Below, in pieces: positions 19,207 through 28,701 of a DNA stretch of 64,000 nt. Both the position numbers and the translations under genes were made by a program. Where the stretch lies: contig CBDDKR010000002.1 of NCBI GenBank assembly GCA_965230345.1, positions 1,550,001 to 1,614,000 of the forward strand, given 5' to 3'. Source of the DNA: JADKBO01 sp965230345. GTDB taxonomy: Bacteria; Bacteroidota; Bacteroidia; Chitinophagales; Saprospiraceae. The first letter of the stretch is position 1; every line of letters begins with the position of its first letter. The notes under the pieces were generated by a model. It saw only the letters and a program-made list of their open reading frames with translations, searched no databases and had not been told where the DNA came from.

Positions 19207-20751
19207 GGGATATTCAGAAATAATGACATAGTATTCCCATTTAACTGCATATGAGATTAGGTTTTATTAGAATATTAAGCTGCCAGCATCTTGGATTTCG
19301 TCATTCTATAGCCGATTTGGATGGCATTTGATGTGTGAATTCCAAAAAAGATCCATAATTTCTCGGTTTCCTTTGTTCGTGCTTGTATCCGTTTCAGGAG
19401 AAAGTGTTCTTTTTCTGTTCCAATGCTCCCCTCTAAGCGAGTGGCTCCTTCTTTTGTTATTACTGATGCTAATTGATCGAAGTGTAATTTATGTTTTGAG
19501 GGTCTTCCTTTTCTTTTGAAGTCGGTTTTTATCCCATGTTTGGTTACATATACTCGATTTGTATTATTGGCATAGATGCGGTCTGCTCCTACCACTTTTA
19601 GTTTCTTTTTAAACAGCTTTTGTGTAAGCCAAATACTTTTCTTTAATCTCACTCCCTCATTAAATGCCTCATAGCTCAAATGCTCTATAAAACTAATCCC
19701 GTCTACTTGTATCTTATTCACCTTGGCACCAAACTCAACCTTCTTTACTTCTTTACCTCTTACTACTGGGCGGATATATGGCTTATCGATACTCACAATT
19801 CTTCTCTTTGGCTGTTGGTCTTCTAAGAAATAAGCCCATTGTTGGGCTAGTACCTTTTTGCTTGCCTCTCGTCTTTTCCAATAGTTATCCGTAAACGTAT
19901 TTAGCATTTTACCTTCCAAAGGAATTAGTAAGCCGTTAATCTTATCCAATAACTTGAGTAGTGATCGGCGTAAGGCTCGTTTTTCTTTGCGAGATGGCTT
20001 CTTTGACTTGCTATAGTTTTATATCGTTTAGACCACTTAGTAAACTTGGTTCGTGGTCTTCTTTTCCCCAATAGATTACTACATTTTATTAGCATCTTGT
20101 AGTTCCATTCTACTGATTCCCATAGTAATTTTATGTCTGTAGGATATCTGATTGCACTTTCATAACAAGTAGCATCACATACCATACTATCTAAGTTAGC
20201 CATGTAGGGCTTCCAATGATTGGCTAGTATGGATTGTAATTTATCTATGTTAAGGCGTTGGGCTAATTCACACCGTATCTCACTTGTAATCTTGAAGTTT
20301 GTCAGTGGTGAATTAAGGGGAATTATGATGTCACAAAAGATTTGATAATGAATGTTTCCATTGAGATGTTCCAAAAGCTTAGAGTCTGAACAGCCTGCAT
20401 AATGCTTCAAAAACATCAAAGCTATTTTGCCTCTTGGAGAAAATATACCTTGAGGCCCTTTCTTATGTTCCTTTAACCCAAACCCCTTGACTAAGTCTTG
20501 CCAAGGAATAGAAGTATACATCGATCCTAATCGGGTCTTTTTAAAGGCTTCTAAATGTTCCTTATAATGAGTATCGAAATTTGGAAAGAATAATATACCT
20601 TGAAACTGAGAAAATCGTCTTACTTTCATCTTAAATACTTTTAGATTACCCCGTTTTTCAGCGTCCAACTAAAAAAACGGGGTTTTCTTTTGTATTAAAA
20701 TAACACTTAATATGTTGATTTCAAAGAATTTAGAGCACTTCTGAATATCCC
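19207..20751 (-). mobile_element. Insertion sequence, DDE transposase type (IS5/IS1182-like), frameshifted
   Basis: A 1545-bp insertion sequence bounded by perfect 13-bp terminal inverted repeats GGGATATTCAGAA (19207-19219 and, inverted, 20739-20751). It carries one transposase gene on the minus strand, broken by a frameshift. No clear target-site duplication flanks it (AACA on the left, AAAT on the right), so the ends may have changed after insertion. A hairpin with arms CCCCGTTTTT and AAAAACGGGG (about 20654-20686) lies just inside the transposase-start end, where it could block read-through transcription from outside. Confidence 0.85.
19275..20629 (-). pseudogene. Transposase with DUF772-like N-terminus, broken by one frameshift
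   Basis: Two reading frames together encode one transposase. The N-terminal part (ATG at 20629; an upstream TTG at 20668 is less likely) has a DUF772/InsH-like region (FSPRGKIALMFLKHYAGCSD...LNGNIHYQIFCD) and the first catalytic Asp region (NLDSMVCDATCYESAIRYP). The C-terminal part has VEFGAKVNKIQVDGISFIEHLS, VVGADRIYANNTNR and a late Glu region (RLEGSIGTEKEHFLL). The frames join if one base is restored in the A-run read from 20020-20017: the second frame then continues directly as NYSKSKKPSRKEKRALRRSL into the C-terminal part. The run is not a good slippery site, so I read this as an inactivating deletion and not programmed frameshifting. Confidence 0.82.
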
Positions 20752-20903
20752 AAATTACAAATATTGCAACTTCGTAAGATTAACCTTTTAGATAATAATT
20801 ACTTTTCATTCATCTGATCATATAATTATTCTTCATTAACTATCTATACGGCAAATAATTACCATATGAAACTCCCACTTCAATTTGATTAGTTTTTGAA
20901 TAG

Positions 20904-21056
20904 GTAATTATTAGTTCAGATTCTTTACAAAGCATCATCGGATTTGATGCTGATGCCGCATATTCTGAAGTAAAAAAATGGGGCTGTCATTGGTTTACCA
21001 CAAAAGGTCCAAGGGATATTTATTGGGGTGAAAACGGCCCTCCTAAAGAAGAGTAA
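20904..21056 (+). pseudogene. Headless 3' remnant of a gene next to the IS
   Basis: An open frame of 50 codons with no usable start codon, opened by an in-frame TAG at 20901-20903. Its end reads like real protein (EVKKWGCHWFTTKGPRDIYW, then GENGPPKEE and stop) and it is followed at once by a strong terminator. It looks like the 3' end of a gene whose 5' part was lost, perhaps by a deletion linked to the insertion sequence 150 bp upstream. The protein family is not recognised. It could also be a complete micro-gene with a rare start codon. Confidence 0.4.
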
Positions 21057-21060
21057 TAAA

Positions 21061-21092
21061 AAAAGGCGTTTCCAATCCAAGAAACGCCTTTT
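21061..21092. terminator. Bidirectional Rho-independent terminator (12-bp stem)
   Basis: Perfect inverted repeat AAAAGGCGTTTC (21061-21072), 8-nt loop, GAAACGCCTTTT (21081-21092). It lies between the 3' remnant on the plus strand and the tlpA-like gene on the minus strand, so it can end both. Confidence 0.85.
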
Positions 21093-21111
21093 CTAACTAT
21101 TTAACTTAAGA

Positions 21112-21603
21112 CTACTTTCCTACAAGTGCCTTAATTTTGTCTTCCAATTCAAATTCATCACCTGGAGCATATCCATTATGAGAGTAAACAATTTTACCTT
21201 CCCCATCTAGTAAGAATGTTTGAGGAATTGTTTGAAATCCAAGTTCTTGACCAAATGCTTGAGGTGTATCAACCAACACCGTATAATCCCATCCTTTAGA
21301 TGCCACCATACCAGGAATTTTTGCTACTGCTCTCGCATTATCTATAGAAATCGCCAACAAATCAACTCCATACTCTTCTTGCCAATCTGGGTAAACTTCT
21401 CCAATTGCATCAAGTTCTCTTTTACAAGGAGAACACCAAGTAGCCCAAAAACTAACAACAGTCGGCTTACCTTTTCCAATATAATCTGCAATACTCACAG
21501 TTTTACCATCCACAGTCTTCACATCAGCTACAGGAAATACTTTATCACCAGTGAATGCAGTAAGAACAAAAAGTGAAAAGCACGCAAGAATTAGATTTTT
21601 CAT
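21112..21603 (-). CDS. TlpA-like thioredoxin-fold protein
   Basis: A 163-residue exported thiol-disulfide oxidoreductase. It has an N-terminal signal peptide (about 1-19, ending near LTAFTGD) without a lipobox cysteine at the cleavage site, and the active site WCSPC (Cys57, Cys60) in SFWATWCSPCKREL. The cis-proline region is QTIPQTFLLDGEGKIV. Compared with the lipoprotein at 13042 it is soluble in the periplasm. It is divergent from, and 187 bp from, a DUF6029 barrel gene followed by an Omp28-like protein. This trio of a TlpA, a DUF6029 protein and an Omp28 protein suggests a shared role in disulfide or redox handling at the envelope; the link is by proximity only. Confidence 0.9.
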   Translation of the reverse strand: MKNLILACFSLFVLTAFTGDKVFPVADVKTVDGKTVSIADYIGKGKPTVVSFWATWCSPCKRELDAIGEVYPDWQEEYGVDLLAISIDNARAVAKIPGMVASKGWDYTVLVDTPQAFGQELGFQTIPQTFLLDGEGKIVYSHNGYAPGDEFELEDKIKALVGK

Positions 21604-21790
21604 GTTTAGTTATAATTTATTTTGTGGTAAAAATATCGAGATTTTACTATTCTCAAATATTTAATGATGTTTTTTTCTCGATTATGTAATCTTATTACGT
21701 TTTGATCAACCTTAGGTAACATTTTTTATAGAAGTTTAAGATTTTTTTATGACTTTTACCGCTTTAAAAATCAAGCTCAATTTAAAACTT

Positions 21791-23422
21791 ATGATAAAAC
21801 AGATTGTATCCGTGCTTCTTGTAGTGGTATCTCTACAAGTTTCTTGGGGGCAAGAAGGTGCAGTAATCAATGGAAACTTTGAGACTAATGTTAATGTCTT
21901 TTTAAGAGACTCTACCATTAATGCCCTAGCTCAACCGCAATATCAAAATCAATTCTATGGAGGGGAAGCTTGGCTCAATCTAAGTTACTCTTATAAGGAC
22001 TTCAAGGCTGGAATTAGATTTGATATGTTCAATAATTCCAATTTAAGAGACCCAAATGGTTCTTATACTGCCCAGGGGCTTGGAAGATGGTTTGTTCGCA
22101 AAGACTTTAAGAATTTCACCTTGCAAGTTGGAAATATTTATGACCAAATCGGAAGTGGAATCATCTTTAGATCGTATGAACAACGACCACTATTTATAGA
22201 CAATGCCCTCATTGGTGCTTATTTAAAGTACAATCTAAATGAAAATCTTTCTATCAAAGGATTTGCAGGAAGGCAGAAAAATGCATTCGATTTGTGGGGA
22301 GGGAATATCAAAGGATTAAGTGTTGAATCTTTCTATTCATTTGGAAAAGAATCTCCTTTAAATATTGCTCCAGGAATTGGATTTACCAATAGAACAATTT
22401 CGGATCAAGGGATTGATGATGTTGTTCAAGCATTGAGAACATATCAAGATGAAGATCGATTTGCTCCAGTGTACAACAACTATGCTTTTACTTTCTTCAA
22501 TACGTTGAGTTTTAAAGGGTTTAACTGGTATGTTGAAACTGCATACAAAGCAGATGATATTTTTTACGATCCAATGGCTGAACAAAAAGTATTGACTGGA
22601 CCTAAAGTATTTGGAAAGCTGGTTAAAAAACCCGGAAGTGTTTTGTATTCTAGTTTAAGTTATGCCAAAGGAAAATTAGGAATTACAGTTGAAGCTAAAA
22701 GAACTGAAAACTTCGTTAATCGAATGGACCCTGGTGCAAGATTGTTAAAAGGCTTAATTGGGTTTATTCCTCCAATGACAAGGGTTAATACCTATAGACT
22801 TACAGCTAGATATAGTCCAGCTACTCAAGAAATATCCGAGTTTGCATACCAATTGGATGCCAGCTACAGATGGAATAAGAAATTGAATACAAATGTTAAT
22901 TTTTCCAATATTACAGATCTTGATGGCAACCTTTTATATCGTGAAATTTATACCGAGGCAAATTATAAATTTAACCGAAAATTAAAAGTAAAAGGAGGTC
23001 TTCAACTACAGGAGTATAATCAACAAATCTATGAAGGAAAGGTAGACGTACCAAATGTTCAGACCATCACACCTTATGTTGACGTATTATATAAATTTAG
23101 CAGGAAGAAAGCATTAAGATACGAGATGCAATACATGAAAACCGATGAAGATTTTGGAAGTTGGTTGTTTGGACTTGCAGAATTCAGCATTGCTCCAAAT
23201 TGGATATTTGAGGCTTCTGCTATGTACAATATTGATCCAAAGAATAAAAATCAACCGGATAAAATCGTTTACCCGACAGTCGGCGCAGTTTATGTGCAAG
23301 GATCCAACAGATTCCAACTTAAATACGTTAAGCAAGTCGAAGGTATAGTTTGTAGTGGAGGTATCTGTAGACTAGAACCTGCATTTAGTGGAGTCAGATT
23401 TTCATTCAACTCTACCTTCTAA
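21791..23422 (+). CDS. DUF6029-type outer-membrane protein
   Basis: A 543-residue predicted outer-membrane beta-barrel, counted from the ATG at 21791 because this gives a clean signal peptide (MIKQIVSVLLVVVSLQVSWG, cut before QEGAV); an in-frame ATG at 21749 would add 14 residues. The mature protein has an N-terminal strand-rich region (VINGNFETNVNVFLRDS, GLGRWFVRKDFKNFTLQVGN) typical of DUF6029 and ends in FSGVRFSFNSTF, with a terminal Phe as in barrel proteins. Cysteines occur only near the end (VEGIVCSGGICRL). It is followed 18 bp later by an Omp28-like lipoprotein, so the two are co-transcribed. Function is unknown. Confidence 0.78.
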   Translation: MIKQIVSVLLVVVSLQVSWGQEGAVINGNFETNVNVFLRDSTINALAQPQYQNQFYGGEAWLNLSYSYKDFKAGIRFDMFNNSNLRDPNGSYTAQGLGRWFVRKDFKNFTLQVGNIYDQIGSGIIFRSYEQRPLFIDNALIGAYLKYNLNENLSIKGFAGRQKNAFDLWGGNIKGLSVESFYSFGKESPLNIAPGIGFTNRTISDQGIDDVVQALRTYQDEDRFAPVYNNYAFTFFNTLSFKGFNWYVETAYKADDIFYDPMAEQKVLTGPKVFGKLVKKPGSVLYSSLSYAKGKLGITVEAKRTENFVNRMDPGARLLKGLIGFIPPMTRVNTYRLTARYSPATQEISEFAYQLDASYRWNKKLNTNVNFSNITDLDGNLLYREIYTEANYKFNRKLKVKGGLQLQEYNQQIYEGKVDVPNVQTITPYVDVLYKFSRKKALRYEMQYMKTDEDFGSWLFGLAEFSIAPNWIFEASAMYNIDPKNKNQPDKIVYPTVGAVYVQGSNRFQLKYVKQVEGIVCSGGICRLEPAFSGVRFSFNSTF

Positions 23423-23440
23423 TCATTAAAAACGAATATC

Positions 23441-24259
23441 ATGAAACAACTTATTTTTAGCTTTATAACCATTTCATTACTTATTACTTCTTGCGATGAA
23501 GCACCGATCGAGATTCCATCTATTGAAGGTGTTAATACCGAAAAAACTGTTCTTATTGAAGAATTCACTGGTGTACAATGTCCAAACTGTCCGAAAGGAA
23601 CAACAGCTGTAGAAACAATTCTTAGCACTTTTGGATACAATGTTTATGCCATTGGTGTTCATGGTATATTACAGGCTGAACCGATTCCAGACAAAAGTAA
23701 ATACGATTTCAGAAATAAATACGCTATTGACATCGAATCCAGCTTCTCTTATCTCGGAAAGCCCGCAGCTTTAATCAATAGAATTAAATTTGAAGAAGAA
23801 GATTTTGATGCTGTAGATAATGTAGATAAATGGTTTTCATATGTTGAAGGAGAACTGCTAAATACACCTCTAGAAGTAAGAATAGAATTAGACGATGAAA
23901 TCGTTGTCAACAGTGATAATTCTTTTGATTTAAATGTAGATTTAACTCCAGTGATTGATTTAGATGGTGAACATAGAATTTCTATATTTGTTACTGAAAG
24001 TGGCATAGTTGATCCTCAAGAAAATCAAGGCGAAATTATTCATGGTTACACCCATAATCATGTGCTAAGAGACATGATGACTGCATCTTTAGGAGACGTG
24101 GTAGATGATCTAGAAAAAGACATAACTACAACTAGAAAATATACTTATACTATTCCAGATGATTTTGTTAAGGAAAATCTTGAAATTGTAGTTTCAATTC
24201 ATAGAAATTCTACGAATGATAAGAGTATCATTCAAACTAAAGGAATCAAACTAAAATAA
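23441..24259 (+). CDS. Omp28-related lipoprotein with thioredoxin-like CPNC motif
   Basis: A 272-residue lipoprotein (SLLITSC, lipidated Cys18) of the Omp28 family first described from Porphyromonas. The first half has a thioredoxin-like fold with the motif VLIEEFTGVQCPNCPKGT (Cys47, Cys50) followed by a helix; the second half is a beta-rich domain (EVRIELDDEIVVNSDNSFDL). In several family members the CXXC motif is conserved, which suggests redox activity, but no activity is proven. It is 18 bp downstream of the DUF6029 barrel and ends 1 bp before the convergent MATE gene, without an obvious terminator between them. Confidence 0.85.
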   Translation: MKQLIFSFITISLLITSCDEAPIEIPSIEGVNTEKTVLIEEFTGVQCPNCPKGTTAVETILSTFGYNVYAIGVHGILQAEPIPDKSKYDFRNKYAIDIESSFSYLGKPAALINRIKFEEEDFDAVDNVDKWFSYVEGELLNTPLEVRIELDDEIVVNSDNSFDLNVDLTPVIDLDGEHRISIFVTESGIVDPQENQGEIIHGYTHNHVLRDMMTASLGDVVDDLEKDITTTRKYTYTIPDDFVKENLEIVVSIHRNSTNDKSIIQTKGIKLK

Positions 24260-24260
24260 A

Positions 24261-25556
24261 TCAGGGCATGTCTAATCCGTATTTCCTATAATACATCCAC
24301 TGGATAATTCCTCTAGATGTCAGAAATACGATCAGACTAATCCAGAGATTATTGATAGCCGAAAAATACTGTGCTCCCATATAATAGGAGACCAAATAAC
24401 AGATCAAAGCCAAGACCATAGCATTTCGCATGGTCTTGCTTGCTGTTAGACCAATAAATATTCCGTCCCACATATAACTCGCAAAGCCGAAAATTGGAAT
24501 CAAAGCAACCCAAATCAGATAAGGTTTAGCTGCTTTAACGACAGCAGGTTCACTTGTAAACAAATGCAATATTGGTACACCCATAAATGTATACAGCACA
24601 ACAAAAAACAAAGCGAAAGCAAAACCCCAAATAAAAGTATATCGTATGGACTTCTTTACCAAGGATTCGTTATTCATGCCTTTATACTTTCCAACCATGC
24701 TCTCAGATGCGTATGCAAAACCATCTACTGCGTAGCTCATCCAATTCAGAAATTGTTGCAGAATAACATTAACAGCTAATATCATTGAACCTGCCTTAGA
24801 TGACATACTATAGAAAAAGCCAAACCCAAATGTCAGAGAAACCGTCCGTATAAACAAATCTCTATTTATACTCATATATCCTTTCAATGCATCAATATCT
24901 CTTAAAAATCCGATTCCCAATAAGCGGAAACTTTTTTTGTACTTCCACAACATAAATCCAATACAGAGTAATAATCCTAAATACTGAGAAACCACCGTTC
25001 CAATAGCCACACCTTTGATATCATAATGGAGCACATGTACTAGGTATGCGCTTAATGCCATATTCACCACGTTTATTACTATGGTTACTACTAATGGGAT
25101 AAAGGCATTCTGCATACCAAAAAACCATCCCATTAAACAAAACAAAGCAAAAGAAGCCGGAGCTCCATAGATTCTAATGTCATAGTAATCTTTAACCAAT
25201 GGCAATTGATTTTCGTGCACATTTAATATCCAAGCACTACTCTCAAATATTGGTCCTTGAAGAGTAAAAATGAGTATCGCCAAAAGCATGGCTAATGCCA
25301 ATCCTCTTGACAAAACAGCTGCAATATTTTCTTCGTCTCCAGCTCCATAGGCCTGAGCGGTGAGTCCAGTCGTCCCCATTCGGAGAAATCCAAAATTCCA
25401 ATAAATAAAGTTGAACAACATAGAACTTAATCCCACTGCTCCAAGATGGGCCTCAGAAAGTCGTCCCATCAAGGCAGTATCAACCGTACTAAGAAGTGGA
25501 ACCGAAATGTTACTAATTATATTTGGTATAGCAAGTTTTAAGACCTCTTTGTTCAT
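24261..25556 (-). CDS. MATE family multidrug/cation antiporter (DinF-like)
   Basis: A polytopic membrane protein of about 431 residues from the ATG at 25556; the open frame begins six codons earlier at a GTG. Twelve hydrophobic segments are visible, with the MATE pattern in both halves: LKLAIPNIISNISVPLLSTV at the start, then DTALMGRLSEAHLGAVGLSS, and the second-half LTFGFGFFYSMSSKAG. The DTALMGRL motif and general layout place it in the DinF branch, which exports drugs or oxidised compounds using Na+ or H+ gradients. No regulator gene adjoins it. The neighbour upstream on the same strand is 70 bp away. Confidence 0.9.
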   Translation of the reverse strand: MNKEVLKLAIPNIISNISVPLLSTVDTALMGRLSEAHLGAVGLSSMLFNFIYWNFGFLRMGTTGLTAQAYGAGDEENIAAVLSRGLALAMLLAILIFTLQGPIFESSAWILNVHENQLPLVKDYYDIRIYGAPASFALFCLMGWFFGMQNAFIPLVVTIVINVVNMALSAYLVHVLHYDIKGVAIGTVVSQYLGLLLCIGFMLWKYKKSFRLLGIGFLRDIDALKGYMSINRDLFIRTVSLTFGFGFFYSMSSKAGSMILAVNVILQQFLNWMSYAVDGFAYASESMVGKYKGMNNESLVKKSIRYTFIWGFAFALFFVVLYTFMGVPILHLFTSEPAVVKAAKPYLIWVALIPIFGFASYMWDGIFIGLTASKTMRNAMVLALICYLVSYYMGAQYFSAINNLWISLIVFLTSRGIIQWMYYRKYGLDMP

Positions 25557-25626
25557 TTGAATCAATTGAAACACAAAGGACGTTCATTCCACCCGTTATA
25601 CCAAAAAGATCTCTTACCTTCTCAAC

Positions 25627-26841
25627 TTACAACAGTGAGGATTGTATGACGGAATTGGCTTCTAGTGTTTTATGCACGGGACATTTGTTCGCTATTTCAA
25701 GTAATCGATTTCTTTGCTTTTCATCTAATGGTCCTTCGATTTCAATCTCTCGATTAAATTGATCCAAACGCCTGTCTTTTTCATCACAATGTTCACAATC
25801 TTTAAGATAACTTCGCTCATACGAAACATGGACCTTGACTTCCTTTAAAGGCCATTTTTTCCTTCTAGCATACATCTGTAACGTCATGGCAGTACAAGAA
25901 GCCAAAGATGCGCTTAATAGTTCATACGGAGAAGGTCCAAACTCCTCACCGCCCAGGTCTACTGGTTCATCTGCTGTGAGATCATGCTTTCCTGCTATAA
26001 TATCAGTAGTAAACCCTTCATCTATTAGTCTAGCTACGACCTGCTTGTGCGTTCTCAGTTTAGATCTTTGATTATTGTCTTTATCTATATATCTGTTTAC
26101 CCATGACGAGATTACATTTCCTGCATATTGTCCATCCTCTCTACTTGTTAGCATATGATCGGCACCATTAAGCGTTACAAAACTCTTTGGATGAAACGCA
26201 TTATGGTATATATGCGCTGCATTCGAAATATCTACAACACTATCCTGTGGAGAGTGCAATACCAACAATGCCTTCCTAAAGTTTTTCAGAATTTCTAACA
26301 TAGAATTCGATTCAAGATCTTCTAGGAATTCTCTTTTAATTTCGAAAATCTGCCCTCCTATATTCACTTTTGCTCTTCCAAGTTTGTTAATTTCTTCGAT
26401 TTTGGATTTCAATAAGTGTTTGACATGAGCAGGTTCTGATGGGGCACCAATTGTTGCCACTGCTTGAATCGAATCAATTTTAGAAGCCGCAAAAATGGAT
26501 GCCGCTCCTCCTAGAGAATGGCCAACGATAACCTTAGGGGCTTCATAATTCTCCTTTAAGAAATCACAGGCCGCAACTAAGTCTTCAACATTTGATGTAA
26601 ACGTACTTTCAGCAAAAGCTCCTTCACTTTCCCCTAGTCCTGTAAAATCAAAGCGGAGTACGGCAATACCATTTTGAGTCAGGGATCTTGCAATATTTCT
26701 AGTAGCTGTCAAATTCTTATTTCCAGTAAACACATGAGCAAACACAGCAAATGCATGAGGTTTTTGATTAATCGGAAACTCAAGCTTCCCCGACAACTTA
26801 TAATTGTTGGAATTTGTAAAATGTACTTTCTTTGACGTCAT
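25627..26841 (-). CDS. Alpha/beta hydrolase-OsmC fusion protein
   Basis: A 404-residue fusion. Residues 1-255 form an alpha/beta hydrolase: the nucleophile elbow GHSLGGAA (Ser108 region), acid in LLVLHSPQDSVVD and a late His in LNGADHML. Residues 260-404 form an OsmC/Ohr-like domain, with the peroxidatic cysteine in LLSASLASCTAMTLQMYA and the second in NKCPVHKTLE. OsmC proteins reduce organic hydroperoxides; the hydrolase could release acids or esters from the same substrates, which is inferred from the fusion. This architecture is known in many bacteria. Between the two domains is a short charged linker (KDNNQRSKLRTHK). It is likely cytoplasmic, with no signal peptide. Confidence 0.9.
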   Translation of the reverse strand: MTSKKVHFTNSNNYKLSGKLEFPINQKPHAFAVFAHVFTGNKNLTATRNIARSLTQNGIAVLRFDFTGLGESEGAFAESTFTSNVEDLVAACDFLKENYEAPKVIVGHSLGGAASIFAASKIDSIQAVATIGAPSEPAHVKHLLKSKIEEINKLGRAKVNIGGQIFEIKREFLEDLESNSMLEILKNFRKALLVLHSPQDSVVDISNAAHIYHNAFHPKSFVTLNGADHMLTSREDGQYAGNVISSWVNRYIDKDNNQRSKLRTHKQVVARLIDEGFTTDIIAGKHDLTADEPVDLGGEEFGPSPYELLSASLASCTAMTLQMYARRKKWPLKEVKVHVSYERSYLKDCEHCDEKDRRLDQFNREIEIEGPLDEKQRNRLLEIANKCPVHKTLEANSVIQSSLL

Positions 26842-27078
26842 AATATTGTTGTTTTTTATTCAAGTGATTGACCTATTTTGGGATAAAATTGTTTAATTAA
26901 CCATGAGTCTGAAATTTAGTCATAAACGTATATTTTTAGAATACTTCCATCATTAAATACTTAAATCATTCATTCGGTTTAGAAGAAAATACGTAAATGT
27001 CGAGACACGACCAATTCGCACTTCTTATCATCAGGGAACTCTTTGCTACCTATTTTCATTATTTAATCAGGTATTAGT

Positions 27079-27086
27079 TAACTTTG
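27079..27086 (+). promoter_or_regulatory. Candidate -7 promoter box of adk
   Basis: TAACTTTG matches the TAnnTTTG element. Transcription would start near 27090, about 27 nt before the adk ATG. The -33 element is not convincing. Confidence 0.45.
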
Positions 27087-27116
27087 CCCTCCATTTTGTA
27101 AAAACAATTTAATAAT

Positions 27117-27692
27117 ATGATTAATCTTGTCTTGTTCGGACCTCCAGGATCGGGCAAAGGTACCCAGGCTGCCAAACTAGTTGAAAAATACGAACTTTTA
27201 CATATATCTACTGGTGATTTATTTCGCTACGAAATGGGGAATGATACACCACTAGGTTTAAAAGCAAAAGAATATATGGCAAAAGGCGAATTGGTTCCTG
27301 ATGAAGTAACTATTGGAATGCTAAAAAACAAGGTGATGGCCAATTTGGACGCCAATGGATTCATATTCGATGGTTTTCCAAGAACAATCCCACAGGCAGA
27401 AGCATTGGATGAATTAATGGAAGAAATTAATCAAAGCATTTCTGGTCTTTTGGCATTAGAAGTTGACGAAGAAGAATTAGTTGCAAGACTTTTAAATAGA
27501 GGTAAAACTTCAGGAAGGGCTGATGATACGGATGAGTCAATAATTCGTAATCGTATTTCTGTGTACGGTGAAGAAACTGCTCCTGTATTCGGTTTTTATA
27601 AAAACCAACAAAAAGGGCACACCATTGAAGGAATCGGTACAATTGACGAAATCTTCTCTAGCCTTTGTACAGAGATAGACAAAATGATATAA
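27117..27692 (+). CDS. adk: Adenylate kinase
   Basis: A 191-residue adenylate kinase, which converts ATP plus AMP to two ADP in the cytoplasm. The P-loop GPPGSGKGT is at 8-16, the AMP-binding DGFPRT motif at 85-90, and the LID is the short form (NRGKTSGRADD, about 126-136) with no zinc-binding cysteines. The short LID is normal for Bacteroidota. It is followed after 10 bp by obg, so the two are co-transcribed; a TAnnTTTG promoter lies just upstream. Confidence 0.97.
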   Translation: MINLVLFGPPGSGKGTQAAKLVEKYELLHISTGDLFRYEMGNDTPLGLKAKEYMAKGELVPDEVTIGMLKNKVMANLDANGFIFDGFPRTIPQAEALDELMEEINQSISGLLALEVDEEELVARLLNRGKTSGRADDTDESIIRNRISVYGEETAPVFGFYKNQQKGHTIEGIGTIDEIFSSLCTEIDKMI

Positions 27693-27702
27693 AGAAAGTT
27701 TT

Positions 27703-28695
27703 ATGGCGGATCAAAATTTTGTTGACTATGTAAAACTCTGCTGTCGGAGTGGTGCAGGTGGTGCGGGTTCTGCTCACTTGCACAGGGACCGAAAAACTAC
27801 CAAAGGGGGACCTGACGGTGGTGATGGAGGTCGTGGTGGTCACATAGTTTTGAGAGGTAATAAACAAATGTGGACACTTCTGCCCCTCAAGTATAGAAAG
27901 CATGTTATAGCCGAAAATGGGGGAATTGGTGGTTCGCAACATTCTTCAGGTGCCAATGGTAAAGATATAATACTTGACGTTCCTATTGGAACAGTGGCAC
28001 GAGATGCTGAAACTGGAGAAATTGAATTTGAAATTAGTGAAGATGGCGAAGAGGTTGTACTTACTGCAGGTGGACGTGGTGGGTTAGGAAATGCCAATTT
28101 CAAATCTGCAACGAATCAAACACCAAGGTATGCTCAACCAGGAGAGCCTGGTAAAACCGAATGGAAAATACTCGAATTAAAATTATTGGCCGATGTAGGT
28201 TTGGTTGGTTTTCCAAATGCTGGTAAATCAACCTTACTATCGTCTATAACCGCTGCAAAACCCAAAGTGGCCAATTATGCTTTTACCACTTTGGTGCCCA
28301 ACCTAGGAATCGTTAATCATAGAGCTCAAAAGTCTTTCGTAATGGCAGATATTCCTGGCATAATCGAAGATGCTCACAAAGGGAAAGGACTTGGTGTTCG
28401 ATTCTTAAGACATATCGAGCGAAACAGTACCTTACTTTTCATGGTTCCATGTGATACAGAAAACATCAATGAACAATATCAAATTCTTTTAAACGAACTT
28501 GAAAAATATAACCCCGAGTTAATTCACAAGTCAAGATTACTCGCCATAACTAAGGCGGATATGTTGGATGATGAATTGCAACAAATGGTAGCCGAGAGCA
28601 TAGAAATCGATATTCCTTATGTATTCATTTCTTCCGTTTCAGGAAAAGGTTTGCAAGAACTCAAGGACAAACTATGGGATATGATGAACAATTAG
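27703..28695 (+). CDS. obg: GTPase Obg/CgtA
   Basis: A 330-residue Obg GTPase involved in ribosome assembly and stress control. The glycine-rich Obg fold covers about 1-158 (FVDYVKLCCRSGAGGAGSAH; DGGDGGRGGHIVLRG). The G domain has G1 GFPNAGKS (169-176), G2 in YAFTT, G3 DIPG (216-219) and a G4 of TKAD (283-286) in place of the usual NKxD; the first position is therefore Thr. G5 is SSVSGKG. The variable C-terminal OCT domain is absent, as in many Bacteroidota. It lies in one operon with adk and upstream of the BamA-like gene. Confidence 0.95.
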   Translation: MADQNFVDYVKLCCRSGAGGAGSAHLHRDRKTTKGGPDGGDGGRGGHIVLRGNKQMWTLLPLKYRKHVIAENGGIGGSQHSSGANGKDIILDVPIGTVARDAETGEIEFEISEDGEEVVLTAGGRGGLGNANFKSATNQTPRYAQPGEPGKTEWKILELKLLADVGLVGFPNAGKSTLLSSITAAKPKVANYAFTTLVPNLGIVNHRAQKSFVMADIPGIIEDAHKGKGLGVRFLRHIERNSTLLFMVPCDTENINEQYQILLNELEKYNPELIHKSRLLAITKADMLDDELQQMVAESIEIDIPYVFISSVSGKGLQELKDKLWDMMNN

Positions 28696-28701
28696 ATTGG
28701 C

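Noticed and set aside
19925..20020. Programmed -1 frameshift in the transposase
   Set aside because: The frame 0 codons TAT AAA followed by ACT do not form a slippery heptamer (no X XXY YYZ), so a lost base fits better.
27703..28695. Obg G4 motif TKAD as sign of inactivity
   Set aside because: All other G motifs are intact, and the change of the first Asn is a known tolerated variation; the gene is in its normal place after adk.
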